Assembly: GCF_014356525.2 (NCBI RefSeq)
Contig: NC_052504.1
Coordinates: 101,612,051-101,676,050 of the forward strand
Direction: 5' to 3'
DNA length: 64,000 bases
Source: Nilaparvata lugens
Lineage: Eukaryota > Arthropoda > Insecta > Hemiptera > Delphacidae
In this document: in pieces, positions 31,516 through 44,219 of the stretch
How the letters are laid out: the number at the start of each line of letters is the position of its first letter
Numbering within the stretch: position 1 is the stretch's first letter
Made by a program: the position numbers and the translations under genes
Notes under the pieces: model-generated
What the model was told of the DNA's origin: nothing
Database searches by the model: none
The model's input: only the letters and a program-made list of their open reading frames with translations

Positions 31516-34500
31516 TGTGAAGTGGTAAATTGCAAATCCTTCACAGATGATGCGGTATTCTTGATTTTTATAAGAGCGGCTGCTAAAGTCCCTATTTTGT
31601 GAATAAATTCGCAAAAAGTTGATGCTGTCTGGCTCACAAAATTGCTGGGTTCAAACCGCAGCTCTAGCTCATAGGTAGATGCATGGATTTTCCAAATATA
31701 ATTATCACCACAGGGTTCAATGACTGGTGATCATTAATTCTTACCACTGCTTCCATGAAGTTCTTGAAGAATACCAATAAGGAAATCGAAAAGATAGTTG
31801 ATGACTGATTACTAGTAACCATGCATCCAATCGAGAATAATGAAGACCAACTATGTTTTTTTTTCTAGTTGATTTTAAAAACGCTCGCTATGAATACAGG
31901 TATTCACCAATTTATCCTTCTGAAATTCCTTAGAACTTACAACGCCAGTTCTTGAAGCTCTCTGGATCCTTATATGATATAACTGGAACCTTATTAATAT
32001 AATTATCGATATGGTTTTTCCGGCGGACCAGTATGACTATCATCAAAGGATGATAAGTACTGAATGCTCTTAATAAGATCAATATTAATTGATTCACTAA
32101 TTTTATGTGCTGCAGAATATTTTTTCTTGGTACTAAGACAGCTCAAACTGTATATCACGAGGTGAATTAGGATATAATAAAAACTTCTATGATTTTGTAT
32201 GCTGACATAAAACACAAAATATATTCCATAAAATAATATATATAAAATATCCTTATATCTATAATTTTCTTTGAATAAGTTCTTTCCTATAAATTGAATG
32301 ATTATCACAGGCTTAATAGCATTCACCATTGTGAGCTTTAAAAATTATAAATTTGTATTTCATACTGATACGTGGACTTCAAGTCAATTCAGAATTCTAC
32401 AACTTAAAACCGGTTCGGTCTGTAGATTTAACATGACATACTTCAATCAATGAGCAAATAATAATTAATCATACAATGATCTCAGGATTTTTATGAGTTC
32501 GTGCCGTGCATGGAAGTAAGCTTCCTACATAAATCAAATGAATTCCTAAAACGTTCTTATAGACTATATTATAGCACTCAACACGTTGCAAATTTTTAAA
32601 CTTGAAATTATTTATATAGCGCTTTGATCAATTCCCCAATTCTTATTAAAAGGCCTTAAAAACGAGCTCGTTTGAATTAAACACTCACAGTAATGATGTT
32701 CTTGAAGGTCTTGTAGAGTAAATTAATTATTTCCAATAATTAATTATGCAGGTCCTTTTCATCTCTGCTGGGCTTGCGCTTGGTCCAGATTTTTTATAAA
32801 TTTCTTTCAGTATTAAAGATATATTTATGGGAACAGATTACAATTAAGAACTCTTCAACAACACTGAGTACACAGATAAATAACATTAATTACAAATAGT
32901 TTACATTTAAAAAAGGGATTGGCTTGATGATTTTAAAAATTTAATAGGAAGAAAGAACCCTAATTTCCATGTGCGTCCTCACAGATCGGGATCACAAGCC
33001 AAAAAAAAAAATGATTTCCAGAAAAATTTCATCTCTTCCTTGAACGATTTGTAAGCTTCCTTCTGATTGGCTTTCTAATTTTAGTAAGACTCAATACAAT
33101 TGGTTACTTCAGATTCAGGGTTTCTCCAAATTTGTTATAGAAAGATAAATAAACAGTAGACAGTTGAATAACAACGAGAATAAATCCAAGTAATTAGCCA
33201 ATTTGATGAGCTTTCTTTTGACAATAATAATATGTTTGAGAAATAGTTCTATAGTTTAAATAGAAATAGTTTAAAAAATAGTTATTCAGTTTGAAAATAA
33301 TTAGGTTGTGATGACAAGAAACTGCATGAACAGTCATACAGATCAAACAATGTGAGTGAAAATAATTTAGTTAAATCAATAGTGATGATTCAAATATGTA
33401 ACAAAAGGCAATTATGTAATTAAAAAACAATTGAAGTTTGAGAATTCCAAGAACAAAACAATGAATACGAATCATAAGAATAATCGGTTGATTATTCAAA
33501 ATGAGTTACAATAAATTTAATTTTGGACTAAGTTAAGTCACCTTAAAAACCTGATGCAACAAAAATGCAAAGTCTCAAAGGGTATTGAAACAGATTCTAA
33601 AAATACGAAGTTGATTAGAAAATAGTTGATATTGATTTTGTATTATCTCCTCCTATAGATGAACATATAAATTGATTACATCAATACTAAATACCCAGTT
33701 ATTTCATACGAAAATATCTAATGCTGAAAACATAACCTAACTTGGTAGTTATACAAAATGTAAATAATGGAGTGGAAAACACACGACGTTAGAACGAGGG
33801 GAATGACCTCTGAATAAGGGACAATGGAATAATTAAATGCAGTGACATTTATACTCATCTGAAAACATGTGATGGAACACAGGAAATGTTTTCAGATGGC
33901 ACAGGAGAGTGAAAGAGATCCACAATGGATCCGAGACCGGCGACGAAGCGGTAACTGGTTGGCAGGAGTCAGACGCCCTCCTCAACACCCAAGCACAATG
34001 AAGCGGTGAAAACCAAGATGACGACCCAAGACCGACGTTCTGCAACATCCTCAATGGAGCATCTAGGTGATGATATCCCGTCTCGGTGACGCGGATAGAA
34101 GAGGTGAGCAACAATTGGCGATACGGAAAAGTTCATAGGGAACTGTACTACTAAGTTGAGAGCTTAGTTCAATTGTAATAAATCCTTGTAAATAACTTGA
34201 GCCGCGTTCAACAGGATGAAGCACGGAGACGAGAGGCACTCACAGCAGAGGCTAACTAGCAGGTATTGGACTCCGAGAGAGACGAACGATGGTCATCTGT
34301 GGAATTGCAACGGAGCAAATTCCCGAGAGAAGAAAAGGCAAATGACGTTCGCCAAACAAGCCAGTTCATGTTGAACACGGAGACGAAAATTGTAACAAGA
34401 GTCCAAGAGGAGATCAAGTCCACACAAGTTTTGAGTCCAGACCTGAATAACATAAAGTTACTCACTGGAAGTTATTGACGAATTGTTCACATTGAAAAAG

Positions 34501-34849
34501 TTACAGGATGAAAAAGATTGTTGAGGATAATGATGCACATTATAACTTGAAGAAAACACTTTAGATTAAAAACTTGAAGCATGGCCTTGTGCCATGAACA
34601 CTAACGTATTTGTGACGGAGCATAATAACTTGTAAATTAATTACATTGGGAAGATTAATTGAAATTAAGACATAATGATATTAGTAACACCAAGTGTTGG
34701 TGAAAAAATGAAAGAAATATGTTCCATTAAGGAAATACATGTAAAAGACGCGACCCAATCATTGATTTTATAATATAATTTGTAATAATATAATGTAGCT
34801 CTGGTTCATTGGATAAATTGATTTATCTATTTCCATCAGGTGCTGAATC
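31129..34849. other. Non-coding stretch upstream of the visible lipase exons
   Basis: AT-rich, with an (AT)n run at 31451-31516. Less AT-rich islands at 33830-34480 have short frames on both strands but no recognised domain. The missing 5' lipase exons should lie here or further right, but I could not identify them. Confidence 0.45.
31451..31516. repeat. (AT)n microsatellite
   Basis: An almost pure AT run. Confidence 0.95.
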
Positions 34850-34858
34850 TTACACCCT

Positions 34859-34897
<39 letters not shown>

Positions 34898-37327
34898 GCT
34901 TGGCTGTTGTTTGGTGTGTTTGTATATTTCAAACTGTTCTAGTACATTTAATTTTCTGTTTTTGTGGGAATAGTGGAGTATTTCGAGGTTGTTGTCTATG
35001 TCAGGGTGTGTGTGGTCAGAGGAGATGATGTGTTCTGCAAAGGTGGAATGGGAGGACGGATGGGTTATGGCTCTTGTGTGTTCTTTGAATCTTATATTGA
35101 AATTTCTAGCTGTTTTACCTATGTAGAATTTGCTGCAATCTCTACAATTTAGCTTATAAATTCCTGGTCTATTGTATTGATTTTGAGAGGTGTTGTGTGG
35201 GGACAAAAGTTTTTTCAGTGAGTTTTTTGTTCTGTATGCAACCTTGTATTTTATTTTCTTGAATGATGCTGCTATTTTGTATGTTTTATTGTTGTGGTAT
35301 GTGAGGGTGACGAATGCTGTATGATTATCAGTGTTGTATTTGTCAGAGTTTTGTGGATTGTTCTTGTTGTTTTTAATTTTTTGTAGTAGTTTGTCAATCA
35401 TTGAGGGTTTGTATCCATTTTGTTGTGCAATATATTTTATTGTGTGCAGTTCAGTGTTGTAATCTGTGGTTGTCATTGGGATATTTATTAATCTGTATAG
35501 CATGTGGTTGTAGGCTGCAAGTTTGTGTTGGATAGGGTGATTTGAAGTGCAATGGATTGTGGTGTCGGTTGTTGTGGGCTTTCTGTATATTTTGAATGTT
35601 TTGAATGATTGGTTCTGTTTTGTGATGGTGATATCCAGGAAATTTATGCTGTTGTTGGTTTCTAATTCAAGTGTGAACGTCAAATTTGGGTGTATGCGGT
35701 TGAGGTGGGTGTGTAGTGTTTCAAGTTGTCGTTTGTTCCCCCTGTATAGTATTAATATGTCATCTACATATCGGAACCAAGTGAGTATTCTATTGGATTG
35801 GATGTGTGATTTGGGATCATGGTTGTGTAGGATGTGTTTTTGTTCTATAGTGTGAATGAAAATCTCTGCTAGAATGCAAGATATGGGTGATCCCATAGGG
35901 AGGCCATGGGGTTGAAAATAAAATTTACTATTGAATTCAAAATAGTTTTGTGAGGTTACAAGTTTGGTTAGAGTTATTATTTCTTGCATAATGTCCTGTG
36001 GGGTGTTGTTTGATTGTAGCATATCTTCTAGGTATTTTATTGTCTCCTGTATAGGTACATTGGTGTACAGATTGGAGATGTCAAATGAAGCCAATGTTGC
36101 ATTATGTGGAATCTGGATTTTTTGCAGTTTATTTGTTAGTTCTATGTTGTTTTTTACAGCAGTGTGTTCATGGAATGTTATATGTTGTCTTATTGTTTTA
36201 TCTAGATGTTTTGCTAGGTTGTGGGCCGGGGCTTGTATGTGGTTGATTAGAGGTCGAATGGGTACATCAGGTTTGTGGATCTTGGGTAGGGCGTTCAATT
36301 TGGGGGCTGATGGGTTTATGTTTTTGAGGTGTTTTTTGTTGGTATGTGGTATAATATGTTGGGTCTGGTTGATGGCATTCTTTATTTGAGCCTGGTATTT
36401 GAGAGTGGGGTCATGTTCTAGTTCAATAATGTTGTTGTTTGTGATGAATTGCTCTACTTTTGAGTTTAGATCATCTTGTTTCATTATCACAGTGATTTGT
36501 CCTTTGTCAGCTGTAGTTATGACTAGGTTATGTTCTTGTTGTTTTTTGTTGATATTTTTCATGATTTTGTAGTCAGCATTTGAGTGATTTTGTGTTTTGA
36601 AAGTGTTTTGGTTTCGGGCTATGTCTTGTCTCAAGTATTCTTGATTCTGGTATTGTGTGTTTTGTATGGCTGTTTCGGTATCAATGATTGTGTGTTTCAA
36701 GTGTGTAAATGTATTTTTAGGTATGTTTATGTTATGTTTCAATCCCTTGTTGAGTAGGTTAATCTCTAATTGATTGAAACTAACTTGTGTGGTGTTGATG
36801 GTGCGACTATGGAAAGGTTGGGAAGATTGAAGTTTTGGAGTTTGTGTATTGGACAGTTTTTCAAATTTTCGGTTGTGTTTTGTTTTGATCTTCTGTGACA
36901 TTTGATATACTAAGTTGTTAGTATGTTCAATTACTTCCTGGAGTTCAATATAATGAAGGCTTGCACTTAATTTCAAGTGTAGTTGATAGGCAACTCGGTT
37001 CAGTTTGTCTTTAGTTCTATAGAGATGTTGTACTGTATTTTTGATGAATAGCTGTTGTGCTTGCTTTTGAGTTTTTTGTGCTGGTGTGTTCTTGTTTTTC
37101 ATAGTTATTTTTGCATAAGTAGGAGTTATCTGATTGTGTAAGCATTTGAGGTTGTAGGATATGGCTGATGATGTTTTCATAACCTTAATTCTTGTAGTTC
37201 TGTAGGTGTGGATGAGTTTTGTCCTTTCGGCAGAAATCTGTTGTTGGTTATCCATCTTGTTTCCACTATAATTATCACTATTAAATTTTATAAAACTTTT
37301 AAGTGAAGAAAAAGTGGACGTCGCCAC
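34850..37327 (-). CDS. Penelope-like element polyprotein (RT + GIY-YIG), left arm
   Basis: An uninterrupted minus-strand frame. The best start is ATG 37255 (801 codons). The frame is open back to a GTG at 37327, but that part crosses the palindrome centre. The order is a helical N-terminus, then RT with DISNLYTNVPIQ (motif A), HGLPMGSPISC, FRYVDDILIL (YVDD catalytic box) and NFLDITI, then a GIY-YIG endonuclease: GIYKLNC-x2-C, FYIGKTARNFNIRFKEHTR and a late catalytic Glu in VLEQFEIYKH. RT copies the element at telomere-like or nicked ends, and the endonuclease cuts DNA. The last codons run into an (AT)n tract at 34860-34893 instead of the native C-terminus, so this arm is 3'-truncated. The core is intact. 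Confidence 0.92.
34860..34893. repeat. (AT)n microsatellite at the left PLE arm end
   Basis: A pure AT run directly abutting the end of homology between the two Penelope-like arms. Confidence 0.9.
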
Positions 37328-37385
37328 ATCAAATAATGTGAGTGTTTTTTCACTTAAAAGTTTTATAAAATTTAATAGTGATAAT
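37285..37385. repeat. Palindrome centre between two Penelope-like elements
   Basis: The left arm segment ending at about 37317 is the reverse complement of the segment starting at about 37341 (shared core CACTTAAAAGTTTTATAAAA). A spacer of about 24 bases carries GGACGTCGCCACATC, the sequence that spans the hammerhead-like cleavage position in the pLTR. The right arm therefore starts slightly further 5' than the left arm. Confidence 0.9.
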
Positions 37386-37400
37386 TATAGTGGAAAGAAG

Positions 37401-39816
37401 ATGGATAACCAACAACAGATTTCTGCCGAAGGACAAAACTCATCCACACCTACAGAACTACAAGAATTAAGGTTATGAAAACATCATCAGCCATATCCTA
37501 CAACCTCAAATGCTTACACAATCAGATAACTCCTACTTATGCAAAAATAACTATGAAAAACAAGAACACACCAGCACAAAAAACTCAAAAGCAAGCACAA
37601 CAGCTATTCATCAAAAATACAGTACAACATCTCTATAGAACTAAAGACAAACTGAACCGAGTTGCCTATCAACTACACTTGAAATTAAGTGCAAGCCTTC
37701 ATTATATTGAACTCCAGGAAGTAATTGAACATACTAACAACTTAGTATATCAAATGTCACAGAAGATCAAAACAAAACACAACCGAAAATTTGAAAAACT
37801 GTCCAATACACAAACTCCAAAACTTCAATCTTCCCAACCTTTCCATAGTCGCACCATCAACACCACACAAGTTAGTTTCAATCAATTAGAGATTAACCTA
37901 CTCAACAAGGGATTGAAACATAACATAAACATACCTAAAAATACATTTACACACTTGAAACACACAATCATTGATACCGAAACAGCCATACAAAACACAC
38001 AATACCAGAATCAAGAATACTTGAGACAAGACATAGCCCGAAACCAAAACACTTTCAAAACACAAAATCACTCAAATGCTGACTACAAAATCATGAAAAA
38101 TATCAACAAAAAACAACAAGAACATAACCTAGTCATAACTACAGCTGACAAAGGACAAATCACTGTGATAATGAAACAAGATGATCTAAACTCAAAAGTA
38201 GAGCAATTCATCACAAACAACAACATTATTGAACTAGAACATGACCCCACTCTCAAATACCAGGCTCAAATAAGAATGCCATCAACCAGACCCAACATAT
38301 TATACCACATACCAACAAAAAACACCTCAAAAACATAAACCCATCAGCCCCCAAATTGAACGCCCTACCCAAGATCCACAAACCTGATGTACCCATTCGA
38401 CCTCTAATCAACCACATACAAGCCCCGGCCCACAACCTAGCAAAACATCTAGATAAAACAATAAGACAACATATAACATTCCATGAACACACTGCTGTAA
38501 AAAACAACATAGAACTAACAAATAAACTGCAAAAAATCCAGATTCCACATAATGCAACATTGGCTTCATTTGACATCTCCAATCTGTACACCAATGTACC
38601 TATACAGGAGACAATAAAATACCTAGAAGATATGCTACAATCAAACAACACCCCACAGGACATTATGCAAGAAATAATAACTCTAACCAAACTTGTAACC
38701 TCACAAAACTATTTTGAATTCAATAGTAAATTTTATTTTCAACCCCATGGCCTCCCTATGGGATCACCCATATCTTGCATTCTAGCAGAGATTTTCATTC
38801 ACACTATAGAACAAAAACACATCCTACACAACCATGATCCCAAATCACACATCCAATCCAATAGAATACTCACTTGGTTCCGATATGTAGATGACATATT
38901 AATACTATACAGGGGGAACAAACGACAACTTGAAACACTACACACCCACCTCAACCGCATACACCCAAATTTGACGTTCACACTTGAATTAGAAACCAAC
39001 AACAGCATAAATTTCCTGGATATCACCATCACAAAACAGAACCAATCATTCAAAACATTCAAAATATACAGAAAGCCCACAACAACCGACACCACAATCC
39101 ATTGCACTTCAAATCACCCTATCCAACACAAACTTGCAGCCTACAACCACATGCTATACAGATTAATAAATATCCCAATGACAACCACAGATTACAACAC
39201 TGAACTGCACACAATAAAATATATTGCACAACAAAATGGATACAAACCCTCAATGATTGACAAACTACTACAAAAAATTAAAAACAACAAGAACAATCCA
39301 CAAAACTCTGACAAATACAACACTGATAATCATACAGCATTCGTCACCCTCACATACCACAACAATAAAACATACAAAATAGCAGCATCATTCAAGAAAA
39401 TAAAATACAAGGTTGCATACAGAACAAAAAACTCACTGAAAAAACTTTTGTCCCCACACAACACCTCTCAAAATCAATACAATAGACCAGGAATTTATAA
39501 GCTAAATTGTAGAGATTGCAGCAAATTCTACATAGGTAAAACAGCTAGAAATTTCAATATAAGATTCAAAGAACACACAAGAGCCATAACCCATCCGTCC
39601 TCCCATTCCACCTTTGCAGAACACATCATCTCCTCTGACCACACACACCCTGACATAGACAACAACCTCGAAATACTCCACTATTCCCACAAAAACAGAA
39701 AATTAAATGTACTAGAACAGTTTGAAATATACAAACACACCAAACAACAGCCAAGCAATATTCTAAATGACCAAATCAACTTTTCCTCCCACACCCTGTT
39801 TGACAAACTCATTTAA
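37401..39816 (+). pseudogene. Penelope-like element polyprotein, right arm (frameshifted)
   Basis: Almost identical to the left arm but on the plus strand. Two frame breaks are visible, each explained by one A fewer than in the left arm: one near 37426 (just after the N-terminal MDNQQQ segment) and one near 38270. The pieces are open at 37475-38338 and 38356-39816. All RT and GIY-YIG motifs are present, and the native C-terminus (SSHTLFDKLI) is kept, which the left arm lacks. Confidence 0.92.
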
Positions 39817-39998
39817 ATACTCCTCCATTAACCACCAAAACTCCCCTCCACCCCAACCAAATTTCACCCTCATAACCTTAAACACTTCAGTTCCTGTTTG
39901 GCTTGAAAATGTGCGATACCAGCACGAAACGGACGTCGCCACATCAAATAATGTGAGTGTTTTTTCACTTAAAAGTTTTATAAAATTTAATAGTGATA
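39787..39998 (+). repeat. Penelope-like pseudo-LTR (partial tandem copy)
   Basis: After the right-arm stop a 3' region is followed by a restart of the 5' sequence (GTCGCCACATCAAATAATGT and then CACTTAAAAGTTTTATAAAA), identical to 37320-37385. This partial tandem arrangement is the usual pLTR structure of Penelope-like elements. It breaks off at 39998 into an AT-rich flank. Confidence 0.85.
39893..39950 (+). ncRNA. Hammerhead-ribozyme-like motif in the PLE pLTR
   Basis: Elements in order: GGC (stem I 5' side), CTTGAAAAT in place of the CTGANGA box, GTGC-loop-GCAC (stem II), GAAAC, GGAC loop, GTC (cleavage triplet at 39935-39937), then GCC (stem I 3' side). The predicted cut between 39937 and 39938 coincides with the start of the repeated 5' unit. 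Minimal hammerheads are known in Penelope-like pLTRs. The first core box is off consensus here. Confidence 0.5.
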
Positions 39999-40724
39999 TA
40001 TATATTTATATTGAGAAATTTATTGGAAATTATAGAAAGTAATATATTTATAGTTATTGATTTGTCAATTCATCATTCTCTGATTTATGAAATAATATAT
40101 AAAGTGAGATTACCTAAATTGACAAGCAACAGCAAGTCGATACCAAAGCTGCATGCAAATTACTAATGAATATTATCAATGAATTGAAAAGCACATGGTA
40201 AAGTTTCGTGCTATTGAGCTGAAGAATAGTGTACTGATCTGTGATATTTTATCTTGATATATTTATTCTTGTTTTATTGTATATTTTATTGCTCTATATA
40301 TTTTCTATATTGATCTGACTTTGAGATTATTCGTTCAATATATGTATCAAATTTTTTATGGTGTACCATTCATTTTACTCCCCAATACCATAGAGTACAA
40401 ATCTCATATATTTGTTAATTATCAGTATTAAATTATAGTGAGAGCTCCTGAATGAGCCTATTAAGACTTTAGTGAAATTGTATCCTAGAAACCACGACCA
40501 GATTTTATAGTATTTAATTCTCATGCTCTACCGATTGAAGCCAAGCAGAGGCAAAGCGTTATTCATTAAAAAATAACGTCATAGTCTTAAAAGAAAAAAT
40601 AGAAGAAACATATGGTGAATCAAGTGTCAAAGACAAAGACAAAGACAAAAGAATACTTAACTGCAACAAAAACAACAAACAAAAAAATACAATGTAAAAA
40701 AATTGGAAGAATGCAAAATGTGAG
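39999..40724. other. AT-rich non-coding flank
   Basis: No coding sequence or RNA gene recognised. The part from about 40560 may belong to the 3' end of the BEL/Pao fragment. Confidence 0.5.
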
Positions 40725-41130
40725 TTACTCAACATCTTCCTCAACATCTGGAAGAGGAGCGAGGCTCGAAATGGCTCTCTTGAATTCACCGGCAGATGTC
40801 TTCACAGTGATGACTCTGACCTTGTTGTCTTGACCAGGGTGAACTTCAACCATCCTAGCCAGTTTCCAAGCAGAAAGAGGTGTTCCAGGATCCTTCATAA
40901 TGACAATGGTGCCCACTGTGAGGTTTTCAGACTCTGAGGTCCACTTACCCTTCTTTTGAAGTGTGACAAGATATTCTTGTGACCAACGTTCCCAAAGTTC
41001 TTGTGAAGCTTCTTGCAACTGACGCCAATGCGATCGATCATCGATGTGGTAGTAGCAGGTGTAAGGAATGGAAGAGCTGTGAGGGGCCTGCCGATGAGAA
41101 AGTGAGCTGGCGAAATCTATCCATGTCATG
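40725..41130 (-). pseudogene. BEL/Pao retrotransposon integrase C-terminus
   Basis: Minus-strand reading shows HWRQLQEASQELWERWSQEY, then LVTLQKKGKWTSESENLTVG, IVIMKDPGTPLSAWKLARMV and finally KRAISSLAPLP. This is the C-terminal integrase-associated domain (DUF5641 type) of BEL/Pao polyproteins, which binds DNA near the LTR. Nothing upstream of it survives: an (AT)n tract begins within 50 bases. The element is a small 3' fragment. Confidence 0.85.
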
Positions 41131-41171
41131 TGTATCCTGTTTATATTTTTATTACAAAACTTTAAAGTGTT

Positions 41172-41176
<5 letters not shown>

Positions 41177-41240
<64 letters not shown>
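41177..41240. repeat. (AT)n microsatellite
   Basis: A pure AT run, followed by a CACGACCTATATATATA segment that mirrors part of it. Confidence 0.95.
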
Positions 41241-41242
<2 letters not shown>

Positions 41243-41338
41243 TCACACGACCTATATATATATATAGATTTGATTTCAAACTGCAGTCTGTTCGGTTGAG
41301 GAAGGAAACTCAGTTTCCGAAAATTTCCCCCATTTCTA

Positions 41339-41560
41339 ATGTAAGTTTTCAAGTGTTTTCAATCTATTTATGTCTTGTGTCTCCTGTTCCAATTTATATT
41401 ATATCAATCAATCAATCAAGTCAATCAACTTTTATTGAACAAAATATTACCTTGGACCCAAAGGTTTTTCAGTAGGTGCCTATATAAGTATACATAGTAA
41501 ATTATAAAATTGTACATTACAAAGAAACAAAATTGACTAATTCGATAAGATTGATTGATT
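41339..41560 (-). repeat. Retroelement tail fragments
   Basis: GTAAGTTTTCAAGTGTTTTC at 41340 recurs in slightly altered form at 53270, in both cases near CTGTTT/TATATTT and AT repeats. At 41405-41440 tandem AATC units before CAACTTTTATTGAAC look like the reversed tail of a CR1-like LINE. Confidence 0.5.
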
Positions 41561-42169
41561 GATTGAGTACTTTATTTATGTAGATTACAATATATACTGG
41601 CTTATACACAATAGCTTACAATACAGCGAAATTATAGATGAATTATATAATATAGACTAAGAAAATAATTATTGAACTGTATATATGATATGAAAAAGCA
41701 ATTTGTAATATAATAACTATAGATAATAATTATATTGTTATGCATCTACATAAATGGGCGGAGCTTTGGACATATCAATGTCCATTCTTCGGAAAGAATA
41801 TTAAAAATATCCTTGCCTACTAACTCTCTACCAAAACATTAATTTCATTATTCAAACTAAAGATTTATTTATTAATGGAAATATTGTAAAAGTTTTATTC
41901 AATATGAATATTTAAGAGAAAAAAACAGAAAATTGATAAAGTAAAATAATTATATAGGTAGATAAGATCAAATAATTGATTAATAAAATGAAGTAGGCTG
42001 AAAGTAGATCATGGTTATCAACTTTCAGTAATATACAGCAGTATGCTGTGGATAATTCAAATAGCATGAGTTATATACTATAAATAATTATATATACAAT
42101 TCATTCTGTAACAGGTTTAAAGGTTTGTATTTGTGGGATGAGTGGGGGATGGTTGTCATGTGATCGTTC

Positions 42170-42440
42170 TAGGGCCGGACAGTTGCAGTCATTTGTTCCA
42201 AAAGATGTTTTTTAAAGTCAGGATGAAGCTCGCTCGGCTCTCGATAGACCTGATAGAAGCATGAAGTGCATTCCATGCACGACAAACACTGACTAAGAAG
42301 GATTTTGTGAAAATAGTAGTTCGATGATTGGGTATCCTAAAAGTACTTTCTCCGGTTCTAGTATGTGAAGCATCTATCCTCCTACCTTCAGAGACAAATT
42401 TGAAATCATCTTTAAAATAGTTCGGATTACCTTATTTCAA
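42170..42440 (-). pseudogene. LINE A C-terminal domain
   Basis: On the minus strand the frame contains FKFVSEGRRIDASYTRTGES and then a NHRTTIFTKSFLVSVCRAWN segment. This is the RKSF-x-W-N-x-L region that closes CR1/Jockey-group ORF2 proteins. Confidence 0.7.
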
Positions 42441-42449
42441 GATATCTCT

Positions 42450-43230
42450 AACAAGTGTAAGCAATATTATGGAACGGCGGGAGAAGCCTCCACCAAAATA
42501 TGTAGGCAATATTATGGAATGGCGGGAGAAGCCTCCACCAAAATATGTAAGCAAGATATGCCTACACCCAATATGTAAGGGGAAAGAACTATGAATACAA
42601 GAAATGAACAGAATAACTAGAACTTTAATGAGTATTTAAACTATTTACATTTGAACAAAACAAAATTAATTTGATTATAAAACAATATTTTATATGAATT
42701 AATGGGGAACTATTAATGAGAATTCATTTTTGTGGTTATGAAAAATTTAAGAACAATGATTCAGTAGTCACCTACCTTTTTGAAATAGCTTCCACTTTGG
42801 CATCCACTGGTATTTTGCAGCGTTAATTATTAATTAAAAATCAAGATAACTGATCTAATGAAATGGGTTCAGATCCCGTCCTATTCAATAATACAATTCT
42901 CTTTAAACTGCCCGAACTGCGACAGGAAAACTGTATTATAAAACAAGAGCAAAATCTATCCCTTTCATCAGAACAGCCGGACTTTACTCACAGTCCTAAC
43001 GAACGAGCTCACACTGACCAAAAGTAAAATTTTAGGTATTAAATATAACTCAGTCAATGCCAAACATGGAAGCCATTTCAAATACATATTTTTATCAGTT
43101 GCACAAGCGGCACGTTTGTTATTAAAAACAAAAGAGAAGCTACATTAATTTTGACAACAAATGAAATAAACAATCTTTCTGTCGATGACAAAGATTGTTC
43201 AAGACAAAAACACTGTTCATTAAACTTTTC
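42450..43230. repeat. Unidentified insertion in LINE A, with 45-bp duplication
   Basis: It interrupts LINE A between RT and C-terminal domain. At its left edge a 45-bp unit (starting GCAATATTATGGAACGGCGG at 42461 and again at 42506) is duplicated with one change, plus a partial third copy at 42551. The rest is AT-rich and non-coding. Confidence 0.6.
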
Positions 43231-43234
43231 CAAT

Positions 43235-44214
43235 TTAAAACTCTAAAATCCTGATCAATATGAGATAAATATATGATTCATATATATGTCCCATATGACT
43301 AGGTGACACAAGCTTGACTATTCGAAAAAGCCTTTGATCAGGAAGCTCTAATGTTGAACTAGCAATGTGGGCTGGGGTGATATGATCATGGCGTTGGAGA
43401 GAGTAGACGAAATGTAGACAATAATTTTGGCAACGCTGTAGTTTATCATTCAGAGTGACTTGCATATCGTTAAGAACAGAATTACAATACATTAAATGTG
43501 GGAAGATGATAGATTGAACCAATAATAATTTAATGATTCTAGGGAGAATATCGTGCATTTTTTTCAATGCATGCATGGCTGAGAATACCTTTTTACAAGT
43601 TGACTTTTTGTCACCGACAGATACACATTGTTTCCTACCTAATAGATAGGATTTGAACCAAACTAACGAGTTGTGACTGAAACCAAGAATAGCCAACCTA
43701 TTCAAAAGGACTGTATGATCAACAGTATCGAATGCTTTAGAAAAATCAGATAAGGTGAGGATGGTGCATTTTCTTTGGTTCATAGCTAACCTTATATCAT
43801 CAGTGACACGAAGCAGAGCTGTCTCAGTTGAATGGAATTTCCTAAGGCCTGATTGAAAGTTATGAAGCTTACTATTCTTGTCTAGAAATTTTACAACTTG
43901 AGCATTAATGAGTCTCTCTAGCACTTTGGACAATGCAGGTAGAATACTGATTGGTCTAAAATCCTCAACTTTTATGGGTGATAGAACTTTATTTAGAGGG
44001 CGAACCAGAGCAAACTTCCAGTTTTCAGGAAATTGCCTTCTTCAAGTGACTTGTTGAAAATGTATGTGATGGTTGGTAAAACAGCAAATAACATCTTCTT
44101 GATAGATTCAATAGGAATTTTGTCTACACCCATAGCATTACTATGAATACATGAATTGCTTTGAAAGTGTCTTCTTCTGATTTTATTTAGAATATGGCAG
44201 TATACACAACACAT
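43235..44214 (-). pseudogene. LINE A reverse transcriptase with internal deletion
   Basis: 43993-44214 carries NAMGVDKIPIESIKKMLFAV. 43235-43933 carries SGLRKFHSTETALLRVTDDI and motif A (LTLSDFSKAFDTVDHTVLL) up to KQCVSVGDKKS. It then passes directly to the connection domain (FSAMHALKKMHDILPRIIKL). The GVPQGS and YADD blocks are absent, so a large in-frame deletion removed the catalytic core. Confidence 0.85.
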
Positions 44215-44219
44215 TTATG

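Noticed and set aside
31744..31790. Possible short lipase exon (KNFMEAV before GTAAGA, phase 0)
   Set aside because: The donor and phase fit, but the peptide does not match the expected IHGF region and the acceptor is weak.
32003..32329. 108-codon minus-strand frame with hydrophobic stretches
   Set aside because: AT-rich sequence naturally yields Ile/Phe/Tyr-rich frames. No homology or start context.
35547..36389. Frames antisense to the Penelope-like polyprotein
   Set aside because: Shadows of the RT gene. The same frames recur mirrored at 38253-39107 because of the palindrome.
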